This document shows, in pieces, positions 50,638 to 61,479 of a stretch of 64,000 nucleotides of DNA. The DNA lies in assembly GCA_910575755.1 (NCBI GenBank), contig CAJTFO010000002.1:248001-312000 (forward strand), given 5' to 3'. The position numbers and the translations under genes are program-made. Origin of the DNA: Desulfovibrionaceae bacterium. GTDB taxonomy: Bacteria; Desulfobacterota; Desulfovibrionia; Desulfovibrionales; Desulfovibrionaceae. The notes under the pieces are model-generated. The model saw nothing but the letters and a program-made list of their open reading frames with translations, was not told where the DNA came from and ran no database searches. Each line of letters begins with the position of its first letter. Position 1 is the first letter of the stretch.

Positions 50638-52677
50638 TCAGGCTGTTTTCATTTCATGAATCAGTTCCGTAAGTTCCTGCGTCTGGCCGGCCAGATCGGA
50701 TACCGCCCTGGCCGCTTCGGTCATGGCCTGGGCGATCTGCCTGCTCATAGCGTTGCATTCGAGAATGGAGCGGTTGATCTGCTCGCTGGCGGCGGACTGC
50801 TCCTCGCTGGCTGTGGCAATGGCGTTGACCTGATCAGCCGTGACTTCGGCCCTGGCCACGATTTCTTCCAGGGCGCGGCCGGACTCATTGGCGAACTGTG
50901 TGGCTTCCTCAATCCGAACCACGGCATTGTCCACCGACGCAGTGCTTTTGGCGGTGCTTTCCTGGATGGCCCTGATGGCATTGCCCACATCATTGGTGGA
51001 GGCCATGGTTTTTTCGGCCAGCTTGCGCACCTCGTCAGCCACCACGGCAAAGCCGCGTCCGGCTTCACCCGCGCGGGCGGCCTCAATGGCGGCATTGAGG
51101 GCCAGCAGATTGGTCTGGTCCGCAATGTCCGAGATGACGCCCATGATCTGGTCAATGGAGCGGGCGTGTTCATTGAGCTGGCTCATGTCGTCCTTGAGTT
51201 CCAGCGAAACCTGATGCACGGATTGGATACGCCGCAGGGAGCGTTCCACCACCTGGGCGCCCGCTTCGGCCTTTTCTTTGGTTTCGGCTGAGGCGGAGGA
51301 TGCTGAGGATGCGTTCTGGGCCACTTCCTGCACGGTGGCATTCATCTCGTTCATGGCCGTGGCGGCTTCGGCAAGGCGCTGGGCGGCCTCGGCCGCGCCC
51401 TGATCGGACTGCTCAATCTGGGACGCAAGCTCGGTGGAGGCAGAGGAAAGCACATTGCCCATTTCCTCCAGCCTGTTGGCCACGGTCAGCAGCGCCTGTG
51501 CCTTGGTCTGGGCTTCCTGTCCGGCCGCCTCGGCTTTGCGCATGGCTTGCCGGGCCTCGTCCGTGGCTGCCAGCGCGTTTTGGGATTCCTGCTCGGCCTT
51601 CTTGATGTGATTTTCCAGTGCGCCCACCATTTCCACAATGGCGGCATACACGCCCTGCTTCCTGCCGCCGTCGTCCACATTATAGTCGCCGTTCACCACG
51701 CGGAGGGCAATGGCATTCAGTTCTCCGGGGTCTTTGCCCAACTGCTGCATCACATTGCGGGAAATGAAGGAGGTTATGAAAATGCCGCAAAGCATGGCCA
51801 CCGCACAGAAACCGATGATGACATAGTTGGCGTTGTGATTGCTTTGCTGCACCTGCTGTACGCCGAAAGAGGACAGTTCCGTGCTGTTGGCCTCAACCTT
51901 GCGGAACTGCTCGCCCAGAATGCGCATGTCCGCGCCTCTCTGGCGTATAAAATCCATGTATGTCTGGGCCATGGGGACGTAGTTGGCCGCCTCCTTCACA
52001 ACAACGCCCATGGCGGCCCTGTTGTCGGGCGCGCGGAAGCGTTTTTCCTGCTCAATCATGGCCGCCTGCATTTGTTTCAGGGCCTGCGAAGCGGCATCAA
52101 GTTGCTCCGGCGTGGAGCTCAGGGCCAGGCTGCGGAGCACAGCCCGCAGTCTGTTGAACTCAAGGCGCAGTTCCCCCACTCTTTTCTGGTTGTTGACTCT
52201 GGTCTGGTCAACCCCATGAGCGAGCATGACGCTGTGAATCACGGTTTCCATGGAATCAAAGGCTCTGCTCAATCCCATGCGGGCCTCATCGGCCCGGGCC
52301 AGAAGGCGGGCGCTGGTCTGCTGGTCGTCAATACATTTTTGCAGCAGCGGCAGGCTGGCTTCCAGATCCTTGATGCAGCCCGATATCTTCTGCCTGTTTT
52401 CAGGGCTTGTCACCAGGGGAAGGCACAGTTCAAGCTGCCTCTTGGCCTCGGCCAACTGCGCAGCAGCCTGCTTGGCCTGGCTGTTGTCCCCATAAACGAT
52501 AAAACGCAGGTAGGCGGTCTGTGTATTCAGCAGGGCTGTTTTGCTGCTTTCAATATACGCGGCCTCGGTGGAAAGCCGGTTCATTGTTCCAGTCAGGTAG
52601 TAGGAAGCCCCTCCCAGCGACAGCGTCATAACAAGAATCAATGAAAAACCCAGCATCAGTTTTGTCTGCAGCTTCAT
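50638..52677 (-). CDS. Methyl-accepting chemotaxis protein with large helical periplasmic domain
   Basis: Start at 52677 ([11 protein letters not shown]) has AAGGA upstream; an ATG at 52689 is also possible. The 679-residue receptor has TM1 at about 8-30, a helical sensor domain of about 250 residues and TM2 at about 285-310 ([20 protein letters not shown]). A HAMP segment follows ([20 protein letters not shown]), then the MCP domain with signalling tip [20 protein letters not shown]. The sensor resembles 4-helix (HBM or TarH-like) bundles and lacks Cache motifs. Ligand unknown. Monocistronic, with its own terminator. Confidence 0.92.
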   Translation of the reverse strand: MKLQTKLMLGFSLILVMTLSLGGASYYLTGTMNRLSTEAAYIESSKTALLNTQTAYLRFIVYGDNSQAKQAAAQLAEAKRQLELCLPLVTSPENRQKISGCIKDLEASLPLLQKCIDDQQTSARLLARADEARMGLSRAFDSMETVIHSVMLAHGVDQTRVNNQKRVGELRLEFNRLRAVLRSLALSSTPEQLDAASQALKQMQAAMIEQEKRFRAPDNRAAMGVVVKEAANYVPMAQTYMDFIRQRGADMRILGEQFRKVEANSTELSSFGVQQVQQSNHNANYVIIGFCAVAMLCGIFITSFISRNVMQQLGKDPGELNAIALRVVNGDYNVDDGGRKQGVYAAIVEMVGALENHIKKAEQESQNALAATDEARQAMRKAEAAGQEAQTKAQALLTVANRLEEMGNVLSSASTELASQIEQSDQGAAEAAQRLAEAATAMNEMNATVQEVAQNASSASSASAETKEKAEAGAQVVERSLRRIQSVHQVSLELKDDMSQLNEHARSIDQIMGVISDIADQTNLLALNAAIEAARAGEAGRGFAVVADEVRKLAEKTMASTNDVGNAIRAIQESTAKSTASVDNAVVRIEEATQFANESGRALEEIVARAEVTADQVNAIATASEEQSAASEQINRSILECNAMSRQIAQAMTEAARAVSDLAGQTQELTELIHEMKTA

Positions 52678-52879
52678 GACTTCCTTCATCCCCCTCTTTG
52701 TTTAAGGCGTCTTTTTCACTGATATTATCATTATTATGCGAAGAATTTCTGCAATGAGGCGTTGCGCAGAGAGAATTTTCAATGTGGGCATGCTCTGCAT
52801 CCGTCTGTTGGCACAGCGGCGCAGTGAAATAAAAATCAACCCTGTCGTATTTTATATCGTCCAAAAGGGCTGGCACTTT

Positions 52880-52906
52880 AGAGCATTTACCTGATTGAAA
52901 TGCTCT
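52880..52906. repeat. GAGCATTT palindrome (dispersed family)
   Basis: AGAGCATTT and AAATGCTCT enclose ACCTGATTG. The loop matches the CCTGATTT part of the repeat near 54060, linking this to the other family copies. It lies just beyond the stop of the oligopeptide-type ATPase gene. The rest of 52690-52924 holds nothing recognised. Confidence 0.6.
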
Positions 52907-52924
52907 GTTGCTCAGGCCCGGCGT

Positions 52925-53929
<1,005 letters not shown>

Positions 53930-53954
53930 CGCTTTCCCCTCTAGCATTTTTCGA

Positions 53955-54090
53955 TTGAAAATATACATTTTCAATCTGTTCGCCGCCGTCATTTCGCGGA
54001 AAAAGTGTGGTTTTTCCGCTCATTGGGCGCGCTTGTCCACTTGCGCGGCCAACAGAACATTTACCTGATTTCATCAGATAAATGCCCCAG
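53955..54090. repeat. Dispersed intergenic repeat, copy 2 (inverted)
   Basis: Relative to 43003-43084 this copy is inverted: TTCAATCTGTTCGCCGCCGT near 53969 and ATTTACCTGATTTCATCAGATAAATG near 54060 match the earlier copy, with about 45 extra bases between the two blocks. The end block is palindromic. Confidence 0.6.
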
Positions 54091-54180
54091 GCAGGGAACA
54101 CGGGCGGGCTGAAGGGAACACGCCCGCTATGGCCGGGATGCGCCGCAAAGCCCGCTGCTCCCCACGGAGAAATTCGGGTA

Positions 54181-55056
54181 TCAGTGCCGCACCTGAGAGT
54201 TGCGGAAGTTGATATAGGCCTCGCGCATGGCGATATAGGGGTCCACCGCGGCGCTGTTCAGGTCTTCGTACAGGGGCAGAACATCGCCCAGCGCATTGAA
54301 GCGCAGGGCCAGTTCCGAGCTGGTGGCCAGCTCCCAGGGGTAGACGTAGAAAAAAGGATCGGTAAAGCAGTCGCCCACCCGGCCTATGGTGTCGCGCGCG
54401 GAACTGGGGCCGATAAAGGGCCAGACCACATAAAAGCCGTGGCCTATGCCCCAGCGTCCGAGGGTCTGGCCGAAATCCTCGCCCGAGGGGTCAACGGGCA
54501 CAATGGTTTTCTTGCCCCTGGCCACATCCGCAAAGCCCAGCGAGGTGGTTGTGTTGATGAAAAAGCGCCCGAACTCCACCCCTGCCTCCATAAAGCGGAA
54601 CTGGAGAATATTGTTTACAAAGCGCATGGGAAAGAGCGCGTTGGAGAAGAAGTTTTTGAGACCGCTGCGAATCTGGCGGGGCGTGATGAAAACCCAGGCG
54701 TTATACGCGGGTTTGGCGATATAGAGATAGAAAATGTCGTTGAAGTGAAACCAGAAGCGATTCCAGGGCTCCAGCGGGTCCGCTATGCTGGCCGCCGGGG
54801 CGGTGTCATAGTCGTCCAGGCTGTCGGACTGCTGCATCTGGCCGTAAGGGTGCACGGTAATGGCCCCCGGCTTGAGCGTCGGAGCGGCTCCGTAAACGCT
54901 GGAAGGCGCGTGGGGCGGGTTTGCCGGGGCCGCCGGAGCCACAGCGGGCAGGCCCCACGCCAGAAGGAGCAGCAGGCAGCAGGCCAGGGCCAGATTCCGG
55001 CTGCCCGCGGAACGGGCCGGGGAGCCGGGGCGGAGAGGGGGCGTGCTACTTGCCAT
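54181..55056 (-). CDS. mlaA: MlaA-family outer-membrane lipid asymmetry protein
   Basis: Start at 55056 (MASSTPPLR) overlaps mlaC by 11 bp; no good RBS is seen, so coupled translation is likely. The 291-residue protein has a signal segment (about 20-42; no clear lipobox Cys just after it) and the VacJ/MlaA domain: DPLEPWNRFWFHFNDIFYLY, RSGLKNFFSNALFPMRFVNN, FFINTTTSLGFADVA, DFGQTLGRWGIGHGFYVVWP and DPFFYVYPW. MlaA extracts misplaced phospholipid from the outer leaflet of the outer membrane and passes it to MlaC. It ends the mla gene set. Confidence 0.9.
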   Translation of the reverse strand: MASSTPPLRPGSPARSAGSRNLALACCLLLLLAWGLPAVAPAAPANPPHAPSSVYGAAPTLKPGAITVHPYGQMQQSDSLDDYDTAPAASIADPLEPWNRFWFHFNDIFYLYIAKPAYNAWVFITPRQIRSGLKNFFSNALFPMRFVNNILQFRFMEAGVEFGRFFINTTTSLGFADVARGKKTIVPVDPSGEDFGQTLGRWGIGHGFYVVWPFIGPSSARDTIGRVGDCFTDPFFYVYPWELATSSELALRFNALGDVLPLYEDLNSAAVDPYIAMREAYINFRNSQVRH

Positions 55057-55702
55057 TTTGCTGACGTACTTCCTGGGCTTTGGCGCGCACGCGCTCAATG
55101 AGCTGATCCGGGCTTGCGCTGTTCAGAATGTCTTGAAACTGGGTGCGATAGTTCTTGACCAGGCTGATATTTTCGATCAGCACGTCATACACGCGCCATA
55201 TGCCGTCCTTGGGCAGCATGCGGTAGGCCACGGGCACTTTCTTGCCGTCCTTCATGGTGATGACGGTGCGCACTTCGGTACGGTCGCCCGCGTTGGAGGA
55301 GACTTCGCCGGCATAGACCACCTGTTCGCCGTTGTAGCCGTCAATCTTGTTCACATAGGTGGTGATCAGCAGATCCGCGAAAGCGTCGCTGAACTGCTTC
55401 TTCTGCTGCGGCGTGAAGCTGCGCCAGCGCGGCCCCACCGTGCGGGAGGAAAATTCGCTGAAATCAAAAATATGCAGCACTTCATCCTCAATCTGCTGGC
55501 GCAGGGGACCGCGCGTGGCCGGATTGACGTAGTCAGGATTTTTGATGCAGGCAAGAATGCGGTTGGTGGCGGTTTCCAGAGCCTGCCGGGCGGGCGAGGA
55601 AGAGGGCGGGGCGGCCTGCGCCGGAGCGGAAAAGACGGTCAGGCCCAGCGCCAGGGCGCAGTACATGGCAAGCGAGACAGCGCGTGCGAAAAGACGGGGC
55701 AT
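55046..55702 (-). CDS. mlaC: Periplasmic phospholipid carrier MlaC
   Basis: Start at 55702 (MPRLFARAV) follows GGAGG by eight bases. The 218-residue protein has a signal peptide (ending SAPAQAAPP) and the Tol-Tol-Ttg2 domain: FDFSEFSSRTVGPRWRSFTP, QFSDAFADLLITTYVNKIDG and DGIWRVYDVLIENISLVKNY. It shuttles phospholipid between MlaA and the inner-membrane MlaFED complex. It starts one base before the mlaD stop region and overlaps mlaA. Confidence 0.93.
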   Translation of the reverse strand: MPRLFARAVSLAMYCALALGLTVFSAPAQAAPPSSSPARQALETATNRILACIKNPDYVNPATRGPLRQQIEDEVLHIFDFSEFSSRTVGPRWRSFTPQQKKQFSDAFADLLITTYVNKIDGYNGEQVVYAGEVSSNAGDRTEVRTVITMKDGKKVPVAYRMLPKDGIWRVYDVLIENISLVKNYRTQFQDILNSASPDQLIERVRAKAQEVRQQNGK

Positions 55703-55703
55703 G

Positions 55704-56153
55704 CTATACACCTCCGAAAGCGTATTTGCCGAGCAGCGATCCCAGATCCACTGAAGATTCCGTCTCCGTGATGACGCCGCCGGGCGCGAGTATTGTTTCC
55801 GAACCACCCCTGGAGAGGCTGACATACTTGTCCCCGATCAGGCCGCTGGTCTTGATGGAGGCCATGCTGTCGTCTGAAAGGTGCAGATTCGTGTCCAGAC
55901 GCAAACGCACCACGGCCTGGGTGCGCAGGGGATCAGGGTCAAGGCTGATGCCAACCACCCGGCCCACGGGCACGCCCGCCAGTTCCACATCCGCGCCCAC
56001 ACGCAGCCCCGAGGCGGAATCAAAACGGGCGGAAAGCTCAAAGCCCTGGTCCGAAAAAAATTCCATGCGGCCCAGCTTGATGGTCATGTAGGCCACACAG
56101 ATCAGACCCAGCAGCACGAAGATGCCCACAGCGGTTTCACGGATGCTGTTCAT
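55704..56153 (-). CDS. mlaD: Phospholipid transport substrate-binding subunit MlaD
   Basis: A 149-residue single-pass protein: TM helix at residues 7-26 (TAVGIFVLLGLICVAYMTIK), then an MCE domain (ASGLRVGADVELAGVPVGRV, the conserved GL..G..V.l.Gv.vG.V), ending in a glycine-rich tail. It forms the hexameric periplasmic ring on MlaFE. It lies between mlaF (93 bp upstream) and mlaC (1 bp downstream). Confidence 0.94.
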   Translation of the reverse strand: MNSIRETAVGIFVLLGLICVAYMTIKLGRMEFFSDQGFELSARFDSASGLRVGADVELAGVPVGRVVGISLDPDPLRTQAVVRLRLDTNLHLSDDSMASIKTSGLIGDKYVSLSRGGSETILAPGGVITETESSVDLGSLLGKYAFGGV

Positions 56154-56246
56154 GCGTTTTTCAGACTCCAGACCGCCATTGGCGGAACAGTAGGTTTCTC
56201 AGTATATCTGGCCGGGCGCAAAGTTTCAAGCCCCGGGAGTGACCTG

Positions 56247-57062
56247 TCAGGAAGCCAGCCACCTGTCCAGGGCAGCGCGCACGGTCGGATTGGGCGGCTG
56301 GTGCAGGGTCAGGCGCTGGTCTGCGGCCTCGCGCCGGAGGAATTGCCGCAGATAGGGATCCGGGCTGGCCTCCAGCTCGGTCAGGCTGCCGGCGAACGCC
56401 GCTCCGCCGTCGCGCAGCACCAGCACATAGTCGGCAATGGCGCGCAGGCTCGCCAGATCATGGCTGACCACCACCAGCGTCATGTCAGGGTACTGCTCGT
56501 GCATGGAGCAGAGCAGTTCATCCATGCGGGCGGCGGTGATGGGATCCAGGCCGGAGGTGGGCTCATCGCAGAGCAGCACGCGCGGTTCGGCGATGATGGC
56601 CCTGGCCAGGCCCGCGCGCTTGCGCATGCCGCCGGACAACTGGTTGGGGTAAAAATCGGCAAAGTCCTCCAGCCCCACCATGCGCAGCACGCGCAGGGCC
56701 GCTTCGCGGATCAGGGGCCTGGGCAGGCGCAGATGTTCGCTCAGGGGCAGCGCCACATTCTGGGCCAGAGAAAGGGCGCCCAGCAGCGCGCCATCCTGAA
56801 AAAGCACGCCCATGCGGCGGCGCACGCGGCGAAATTCAGCGCGGTTCAGCGTGAAAAGATCCCTGTCGCCGATGAACACGCCGCCGGACAGAGGCCGCGA
56901 AAGACCGATGATATGCCGCAGCAGGGTGGACTTGCCGCAGCCCGAACCGCCCAGAATGACGGAAACCTTGCCTCCCGGCAGAACGGCATTGATGTCGCGC
57001 AGCACGACATGCTCGCCGTAACCCGCGCTCAGGGCGCGAAATTCAATGTCCCAGGCCCGCAT
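56247..57062 (-). CDS. mlaF: Phospholipid transport ATPase MlaF
   Basis: A 271-residue ATPase with Walker A GGSGCGKST near residue 38, signature NQLSGGMRKRAGLARAI, Walker B VLLCDEPTSGLDP and switch His VVSHDLAS. The signature SGGMrKRaglARA is typical of MlaF/Ttg2A. It pairs with MlaE, whose gene ends 10 bp upstream. It drives lipid transfer across the envelope; direction in this organism cannot be read from sequence. Confidence 0.94.
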   Translation of the reverse strand: MRAWDIEFRALSAGYGEHVVLRDINAVLPGGKVSVILGGSGCGKSTLLRHIIGLSRPLSGGVFIGDRDLFTLNRAEFRRVRRRMGVLFQDGALLGALSLAQNVALPLSEHLRLPRPLIREAALRVLRMVGLEDFADFYPNQLSGGMRKRAGLARAIIAEPRVLLCDEPTSGLDPITAARMDELLCSMHEQYPDMTLVVVSHDLASLRAIADYVLVLRDGGAAFAGSLTELEASPDPYLRQFLRREAADQRLTLHQPPNPTVRAALDRWLAS

Positions 57063-57072
57063 ATAGCTCCGC

Positions 57073-57882
57073 CTACAGTAAAAAGGAAGTCAGCACATAG
57101 TCCGCCGCCAGAATCAGCACACAGGAAATGACCACCGCCGAGGTGGTGGCGTTGCCCACGGCCTCGGGCCCCACGCTGTCGCGGCGCAGATGGGTGTAAT
57201 AGCCCTGGCGGCAGCAGACCGCAGTGACCAGCAGACCGAAAACCACGGACTTCACAAAGCCGCCCGCCACGTCGGTCATGGTTACGGAGCTGGCGATACG
57301 GTAAAAATAGGCCCCCTCGTTGATGCCCAGCATGAGCACGCCGGTGAGGTAGCCGCCAATGATGCCGATAACGTCGAAAATGGCCGTGAGCAGGGGAAAG
57401 GAGATCAGCGCGGCCAGCAGACGCGGGCTGACCAGATAGGCCATGGAGTTGATGTCCATGACGTCCAGGGCGTCAATCTGGTCCGTGATGCGCATGACTC
57501 CGATTTCAGCGGCCATGGACGAACCCGCCCGCCCGGTGAGCATGATGGCCGTGAGCACCGGCCCCAGTTCGCGGATCAGCGTCAGGGACACGGCCGAACC
57601 CAGCATGCCCACGGAGCCGAACTGGACCAGGGTGTAATAGCCCTGAAGGCCCAGCACCATGCCGCAGAAAATGCCGATCAGCAGAATCACGAACAGGGAT
57701 TTGTAGCCGATCACATACATCTGTTGCAGGGTGCGCGGAAAAATTCTGGCGCTGGTGAATATCTGGCGCAGGCCCTCCAGCAGGAACAGGGTCATGTTGC
57801 CCACAGCGTCAATGCCGCGCAGGCAGGGGCGGCCCAGAAGACGCAGGAAACCCGGCCCGGAGTTGCGTTGGTCCACGGCCAT
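57073..57882 (-). CDS. mlaE: Phospholipid transport permease MlaE
   Basis: A 269-residue protein with five to six hydrophobic helices and the MlaE signatures ELGPVLTAIMLTGRAGSSMA (conserved R.lgPvlta....GR.g.a.aae), EIGVMRITDQIDALDVMDIN and YLVSPRLLAALISFPLLT. It starts one base after the stop of the SPOR-domain gene. Together with MlaF and MlaD it forms the inner-membrane complex. Confidence 0.95.
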   Translation of the reverse strand: MAVDQRNSGPGFLRLLGRPCLRGIDAVGNMTLFLLEGLRQIFTSARIFPRTLQQMYVIGYKSLFVILLIGIFCGMVLGLQGYYTLVQFGSVGMLGSAVSLTLIRELGPVLTAIMLTGRAGSSMAAEIGVMRITDQIDALDVMDINSMAYLVSPRLLAALISFPLLTAIFDVIGIIGGYLTGVLMLGINEGAYFYRIASSVTMTDVAGGFVKSVVFGLLVTAVCCRQGYYTHLRRDSVGPEAVGNATTSAVVISCVLILAADYVLTSFLL

Positions 57883-57883
57883 C

Positions 57884-58696
57884 TCAGCGTCCGGTTTTCC
57901 GGGGTTTGCCGGAAACGGCCTTTTTGGAAACCAGAACGGGTTTGCCCAGTTTCATGCGTTGCAGCTCCTCGCGCAGATTGGCGGCATCCGGTTCGGCGCC
58001 GCGCAGGTTCACAAGCACCAGCAGCACCTTGCCGCTCTTTTGCTGAAAGGTGCGCAGGCCCCTGCCCTCCAGCCGGGCGCGCAGCTTGTCCGCGTCGGCC
58101 TTGCCCCTGAAGGCGGCCACCTGATAGGTAAAATCAAACAGGGTTTCGGCCCGCGGCGCTTGCTCTTGCGTTCTGGGCCGGCCCGCGGGGCCCGGCGCGC
58201 GTTGCGCCTGCTGTGGCGGCGGCGCGGCGTTCGTTGCCGGTACGGGCGTGCCCGTGGCGTCCTGGCGGATGCCCCAGGCGGCCAGGCCCTCGCCCTGCGG
58301 GCGGCTGAATGGAGCGGCGGGCGCATTCTGCGGAACAGCCTGCGGCGTTTGCCCGAGTGGAGCGGATAGAGCGGATGACGCGGCCTGCTCCGCTCCGGAG
58401 GCGGCGTCCGCAACGGGCTGTCCGGTCTGCGGCGTCTGCCCGGCGGCATTCTCCGCTGACGGTTCGGCGGGAGCCTGCGCGGGCTGCTCCTTATGCGCCA
58501 TGCCGGTCATCTGCTCCACATGCTTTTCAGGATTCTGCCCGCGCCCCACCATGAAACCCATGAAAAAGGCCCAGCCCACCACGGCGACCAGCACCAGTCC
58601 CAGGGCGGCCACAGTCGCGCGGGACAGCCTGACGGTCAGGCCGCGCGCTTCGCCGGCGGCCGCTTTCTGAAAACTTTTCCGTAATGGGCGGGGCAT
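57884..58696 (-). CDS. SPOR-domain membrane protein
   Basis: A 270-residue protein: short basic cytoplasmic N-terminus, one TM helix at about 28-50 (VAALGLVLVAVVGWAFFMGF), a low-complexity Ala/Pro/Gln-rich periplasmic linker (about 65-180), and a C-terminal SPOR domain (about 185-262; YQVAAFRGKADADKLRARL, GKVLLVLVNLRG). SPOR domains bind denuded septal peptidoglycan, so a division or envelope role is likely. It lies between argS (3 bp) and mlaE (1 bp). Confidence 0.82.
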   Translation of the reverse strand: MPRPLRKSFQKAAAGEARGLTVRLSRATVAALGLVLVAVVGWAFFMGFMVGRGQNPEKHVEQMTGMAHKEQPAQAPAEPSAENAAGQTPQTGQPVADAASGAEQAASSALSAPLGQTPQAVPQNAPAAPFSRPQGEGLAAWGIRQDATGTPVPATNAAPPPQQAQRAPGPAGRPRTQEQAPRAETLFDFTYQVAAFRGKADADKLRARLEGRGLRTFQQKSGKVLLVLVNLRGAEPDAANLREELQRMKLGKPVLVSKKAVSGKPRKTGR

Positions 58697-58699
58697 CTC

Positions 58700-60355
58700 T
58701 TACATGCTCTCCGGCGCGCTGACGCCCAGAACATCCAGGCCGTTGCGCAGCACCTGGGCCACGGAGCGCAGCAGGGCCAGCCGGGCCAGGGTGCGCGGCG
58801 GATCTTCGGGCAGCAGCACCTGATGCCTGGCGTAATAGCTGTGCAGCAGGCCCGCCAGTTCGCTCAGGTAATGGCTCACATGATGCACGGCCAGGGCCTG
58901 GGCGGCCGCTGTCAGCATGTCCTCAAAGACGGCGACCTTGCGCAGCAGGGCCATATCCTCGGGCGTGTCCAGGCCCGCCAGCATGGCTTCGCTCGCCGCA
59001 TCCGGCAGGCTGACGCCGCGCTCGGCCGCGCGGCGCAGCACGGCGCAGATGCGGGCGTGAGCGTACTGCACATAGTATACCGGATTGTCCAGGCTGCGCT
59101 GTTTGGCCAGTTCCAGATCGAAATCCAGAGGGCTGTCGCTCTTGCGCGAGAGAAACATGAAGCGCGCCGCGTCCACGCCCACCTCATGCAGCACGTCTGC
59201 CAGGGTTTCAAACGTGCCCGCGCGGGTGGACATGCTCACGGGCTTGCCGTCCCGCAGCAGATTGACCAACTGGATCAGAACCACCTCAAAACTGTCGCGC
59301 GGCCGGCCCATAGCCGTAATGGCCGCGCGCATGCGCGGCACATAGCCGTGATGATCCGCGCCCCAGATGTCGATGAGACGGTCATAGCCACGCTCGAACT
59401 TGTCGTGGTGATAGGCGATGTCCGTGGCGAAGTAGGTCAGGCTGCCGTCGGATTTTTTCAGCACGCGGTCCTTGTCGTCGCCCAGCCGTTCCGTGGCGAA
59501 CCAGAAGGCGTTTTCTTTCTCATAGGTGTAGCCGGAGCGGCCCAGGGCCTTGAAGGCCGCGTCCACCGCGCCGCCCTCCACCAGAGTCTTTTCCGAAAAC
59601 CAGCGCTGGTGCTCCACCCGGAACTCCCGGAGGTCCGCCCTGATGCCGGTCAGAATCTCGTTCATGGCCCGCTGGTAGCAGCGCTCCTGTCCTTCGGCGT
59701 CGGGCAGATCAGGCAGGCGGGGATCGGCGTTCAGCATCTCGCGCGCGATGTCGATGATGTACTCGCCCCGGTAGTAATCCTCGGGCCAGTCCACCGACCG
59801 CCCGGCCAGTTCCAGCACGCGCAGCCAGACGGAAAGACCCAGCAGGCGCATCTGACGGCCCGCGTCATTGATGTAATATTCCGTATCCACGGCATAGCCG
59901 GCCTTGCGCAGCAGGCGGGCCAGGCTGTCGCCCACGGCCGCGCCACGACCGTGGCCCACATGCAGGGGGCCTGTGGGGTTGGCGGAAACGTATTCCAGCA
60001 GCACCCTGCGGCCCGCGCCCGCGCTGCTTGAACCATAGGCCGCGGCGGCGGCCTCCACATCCAGCACTGTGCGTCGCCAGAAGGCCTGGCTGAACGTCAC
60101 GTTGCAGAAGCCCGGCCCGGCGGCCTCGGCCCTTTCCAGGTCAGGGCAGCGTTCCAGCAGCCGGGCGGCAAATTTCTGGGCCAGCTCGCGGGGATTGCAC
60201 CTGGCTTCCCTGGCCAGCAGCATGGCCGCGTTGGTGGAGAAATCCCCATGTTTGGGATCACGCGCGGGCTCAATGACGGTTTTGGCCGGCCAGGCCAGAC
60301 CTTCTTCTTCCAGAATGGCCGCCAGGGCCGTGCGCAGTGTTTCGGTGGCGCGCAT
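58700..60355 (-). CDS. argS: Arginyl-tRNA synthetase
   Basis: A 551-residue class I synthetase. The N-terminal additional domain ends near 100. The HIGH motif is SANPTGPLHVGHGRGAAVGD and the KMSKS-equivalent is VSMSTRAGTFETL, as usual for ArgS. The DALR anticodon-binding C-terminal domain contains YVQYAHARICAVLRRA and ends with LLRSVAQVLRNGLDVLGVSAPESM. It charges tRNA-Arg. The C-terminal LgvsApe.M ending is complete, so length is normal. Co-directional between fabD and the SPOR gene. Confidence 0.97.
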   Translation of the reverse strand: MRATETLRTALAAILEEEGLAWPAKTVIEPARDPKHGDFSTNAAMLLAREARCNPRELAQKFAARLLERCPDLERAEAAGPGFCNVTFSQAFWRRTVLDVEAAAAAYGSSSAGAGRRVLLEYVSANPTGPLHVGHGRGAAVGDSLARLLRKAGYAVDTEYYINDAGRQMRLLGLSVWLRVLELAGRSVDWPEDYYRGEYIIDIAREMLNADPRLPDLPDAEGQERCYQRAMNEILTGIRADLREFRVEHQRWFSEKTLVEGGAVDAAFKALGRSGYTYEKENAFWFATERLGDDKDRVLKKSDGSLTYFATDIAYHHDKFERGYDRLIDIWGADHHGYVPRMRAAITAMGRPRDSFEVVLIQLVNLLRDGKPVSMSTRAGTFETLADVLHEVGVDAARFMFLSRKSDSPLDFDLELAKQRSLDNPVYYVQYAHARICAVLRRAAERGVSLPDAASEAMLAGLDTPEDMALLRKVAVFEDMLTAAAQALAVHHVSHYLSELAGLLHSYYARHQVLLPEDPPRTLARLALLRSVAQVLRNGLDVLGVSAPESM

Positions 60356-60393
60356 AGCTTTTTCGTATCCTTTGGAGAATGGTGCGGAAAAAT

Positions 60394-61332
60394 TTACAGA
60401 CTGAAGGCCCGGACGCTTTCCAGGCTGCTGACCTGCTCCACGCGTGTGTCCGCGTCGGCAATGCCGTTCAGGCAGGGGGCGACCATCTTGCCCAGCACCG
60501 CCTTGGGGCCCAGTTCCAGCCAGAAGCGCGCGCCGTCCGCATACTGGTTGCGCACGGTTTCAATCCAGCGCACCGGCGAAACCATCTGTTGCAGCAGGCT
60601 TTCCCTGGCGCTTTCGCCGTCATGAACCGCCCTGCCGTGCAGATTGCAGTAGACCGCAAAGCGCGGCTTCCGCCAGACGGCCTTGCGCAGCAGAGGGGCC
60701 AGCTCGCGGTTGGCCTCTTCCATCATGGGGCTGTGAAACGCGCCGCTGACCTTGAGCTCCATGCCGCGGCCCTTGCGCTCTCTGGCTTTGCGGCAGGCCA
60801 GGGCCACGGCGTTTTTCGCGCCGCTGACCACCAGTTGGGTCGGCGTATTGTAATTGGCGGCGAGCAGCATTTCGCCGCTCTCGGCGGCGGCCTCGGCCAC
60901 AATTTCCGCCACGCCGGCTTCGTCCAGCTTGAGCAGGGCGGCCATGCCCCCCTTGCCCTGGGGGTCGGCTTCGGCCATCAGGCGACCGCGCAGGGCGGTG
61001 ATTTCCAGCGCGCTTTCCGGCGTGAGCACGCCCGCCGCCGCCAGGGCGCTGAATTCGCCCAGGCTGTGCCCGGCCGCGCCGCGCGGGCTGACGCGCCCGG
61101 CCATTTCCCTCCACAGATTGCAGTTGACCACTGTCAGGGCCGGTTGCAGGGCGCGGGTGTCGCTCATGGCGGCTTCGTCACCGTCCCAGTAAATTTCGCG
61201 CAGGGGCAGGCCGCTGACGCGCTCGGCCAGTTTCCAGAGGTTCATGGCCTCCGGCGCGGCTTCGGCCAGATCGCGGCCCATGCCTGGCTCCTGTGAGCCC
61301 TGGCCGGGAAAAAGCAGAACAGGTTGGATCAT
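60394..61332 (-). CDS. fabD: Malonyl-CoA:ACP transacylase
   Basis: Start at 61332 (MIQPVLLFPGQGSQ) is favoured over 61341, whose ATG abuts the RBS. The 312-residue enzyme has LLFPGQGSQEPGM, the active-site Ser in AAGHSLGEFSALAAAG near residue 91, and the catalytic His in VSGAFHSPMM near 200. It loads malonyl groups on acyl carrier protein for fatty acid synthesis. It appears to head the minus-strand train fabD-argS-SPOR-mlaEFDCA, which puts membrane lipid synthesis and lipid trafficking in one unit. Confidence 0.96.
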   Translation of the reverse strand: MIQPVLLFPGQGSQEPGMGRDLAEAAPEAMNLWKLAERVSGLPLREIYWDGDEAAMSDTRALQPALTVVNCNLWREMAGRVSPRGAAGHSLGEFSALAAAGVLTPESALEITALRGRLMAEADPQGKGGMAALLKLDEAGVAEIVAEAAAESGEMLLAANYNTPTQLVVSGAKNAVALACRKARERKGRGMELKVSGAFHSPMMEEANRELAPLLRKAVWRKPRFAVYCNLHGRAVHDGESARESLLQQMVSPVRWIETVRNQYADGARFWLELGPKAVLGKMVAPCLNGIADADTRVEQVSSLESVRAFSL

Positions 61333-61479
61333 ATGCGGCATCTCCGGAAGGAGGGTGAACGTGCAACAACTGTCGAACTGCCTTTTTTACGTTATCGGCG
61401 CGGGGCTTGCAAGTCCCGCTTGCGGGGGATATGACAGGAGGCCCGGCGCATCCGCCGGGAAAATGCGGAGACAGCGAGC
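61333..61479. promoter_or_regulatory. Divergent promoter region between fabD and rsmG
   Basis: This 147-base gap separates the minus-strand fabD train and the plus-strand rsmG-pglB pair, so both promoters should lie here. No convincing -35/-10 pair could be picked by eye. Confidence 0.45.
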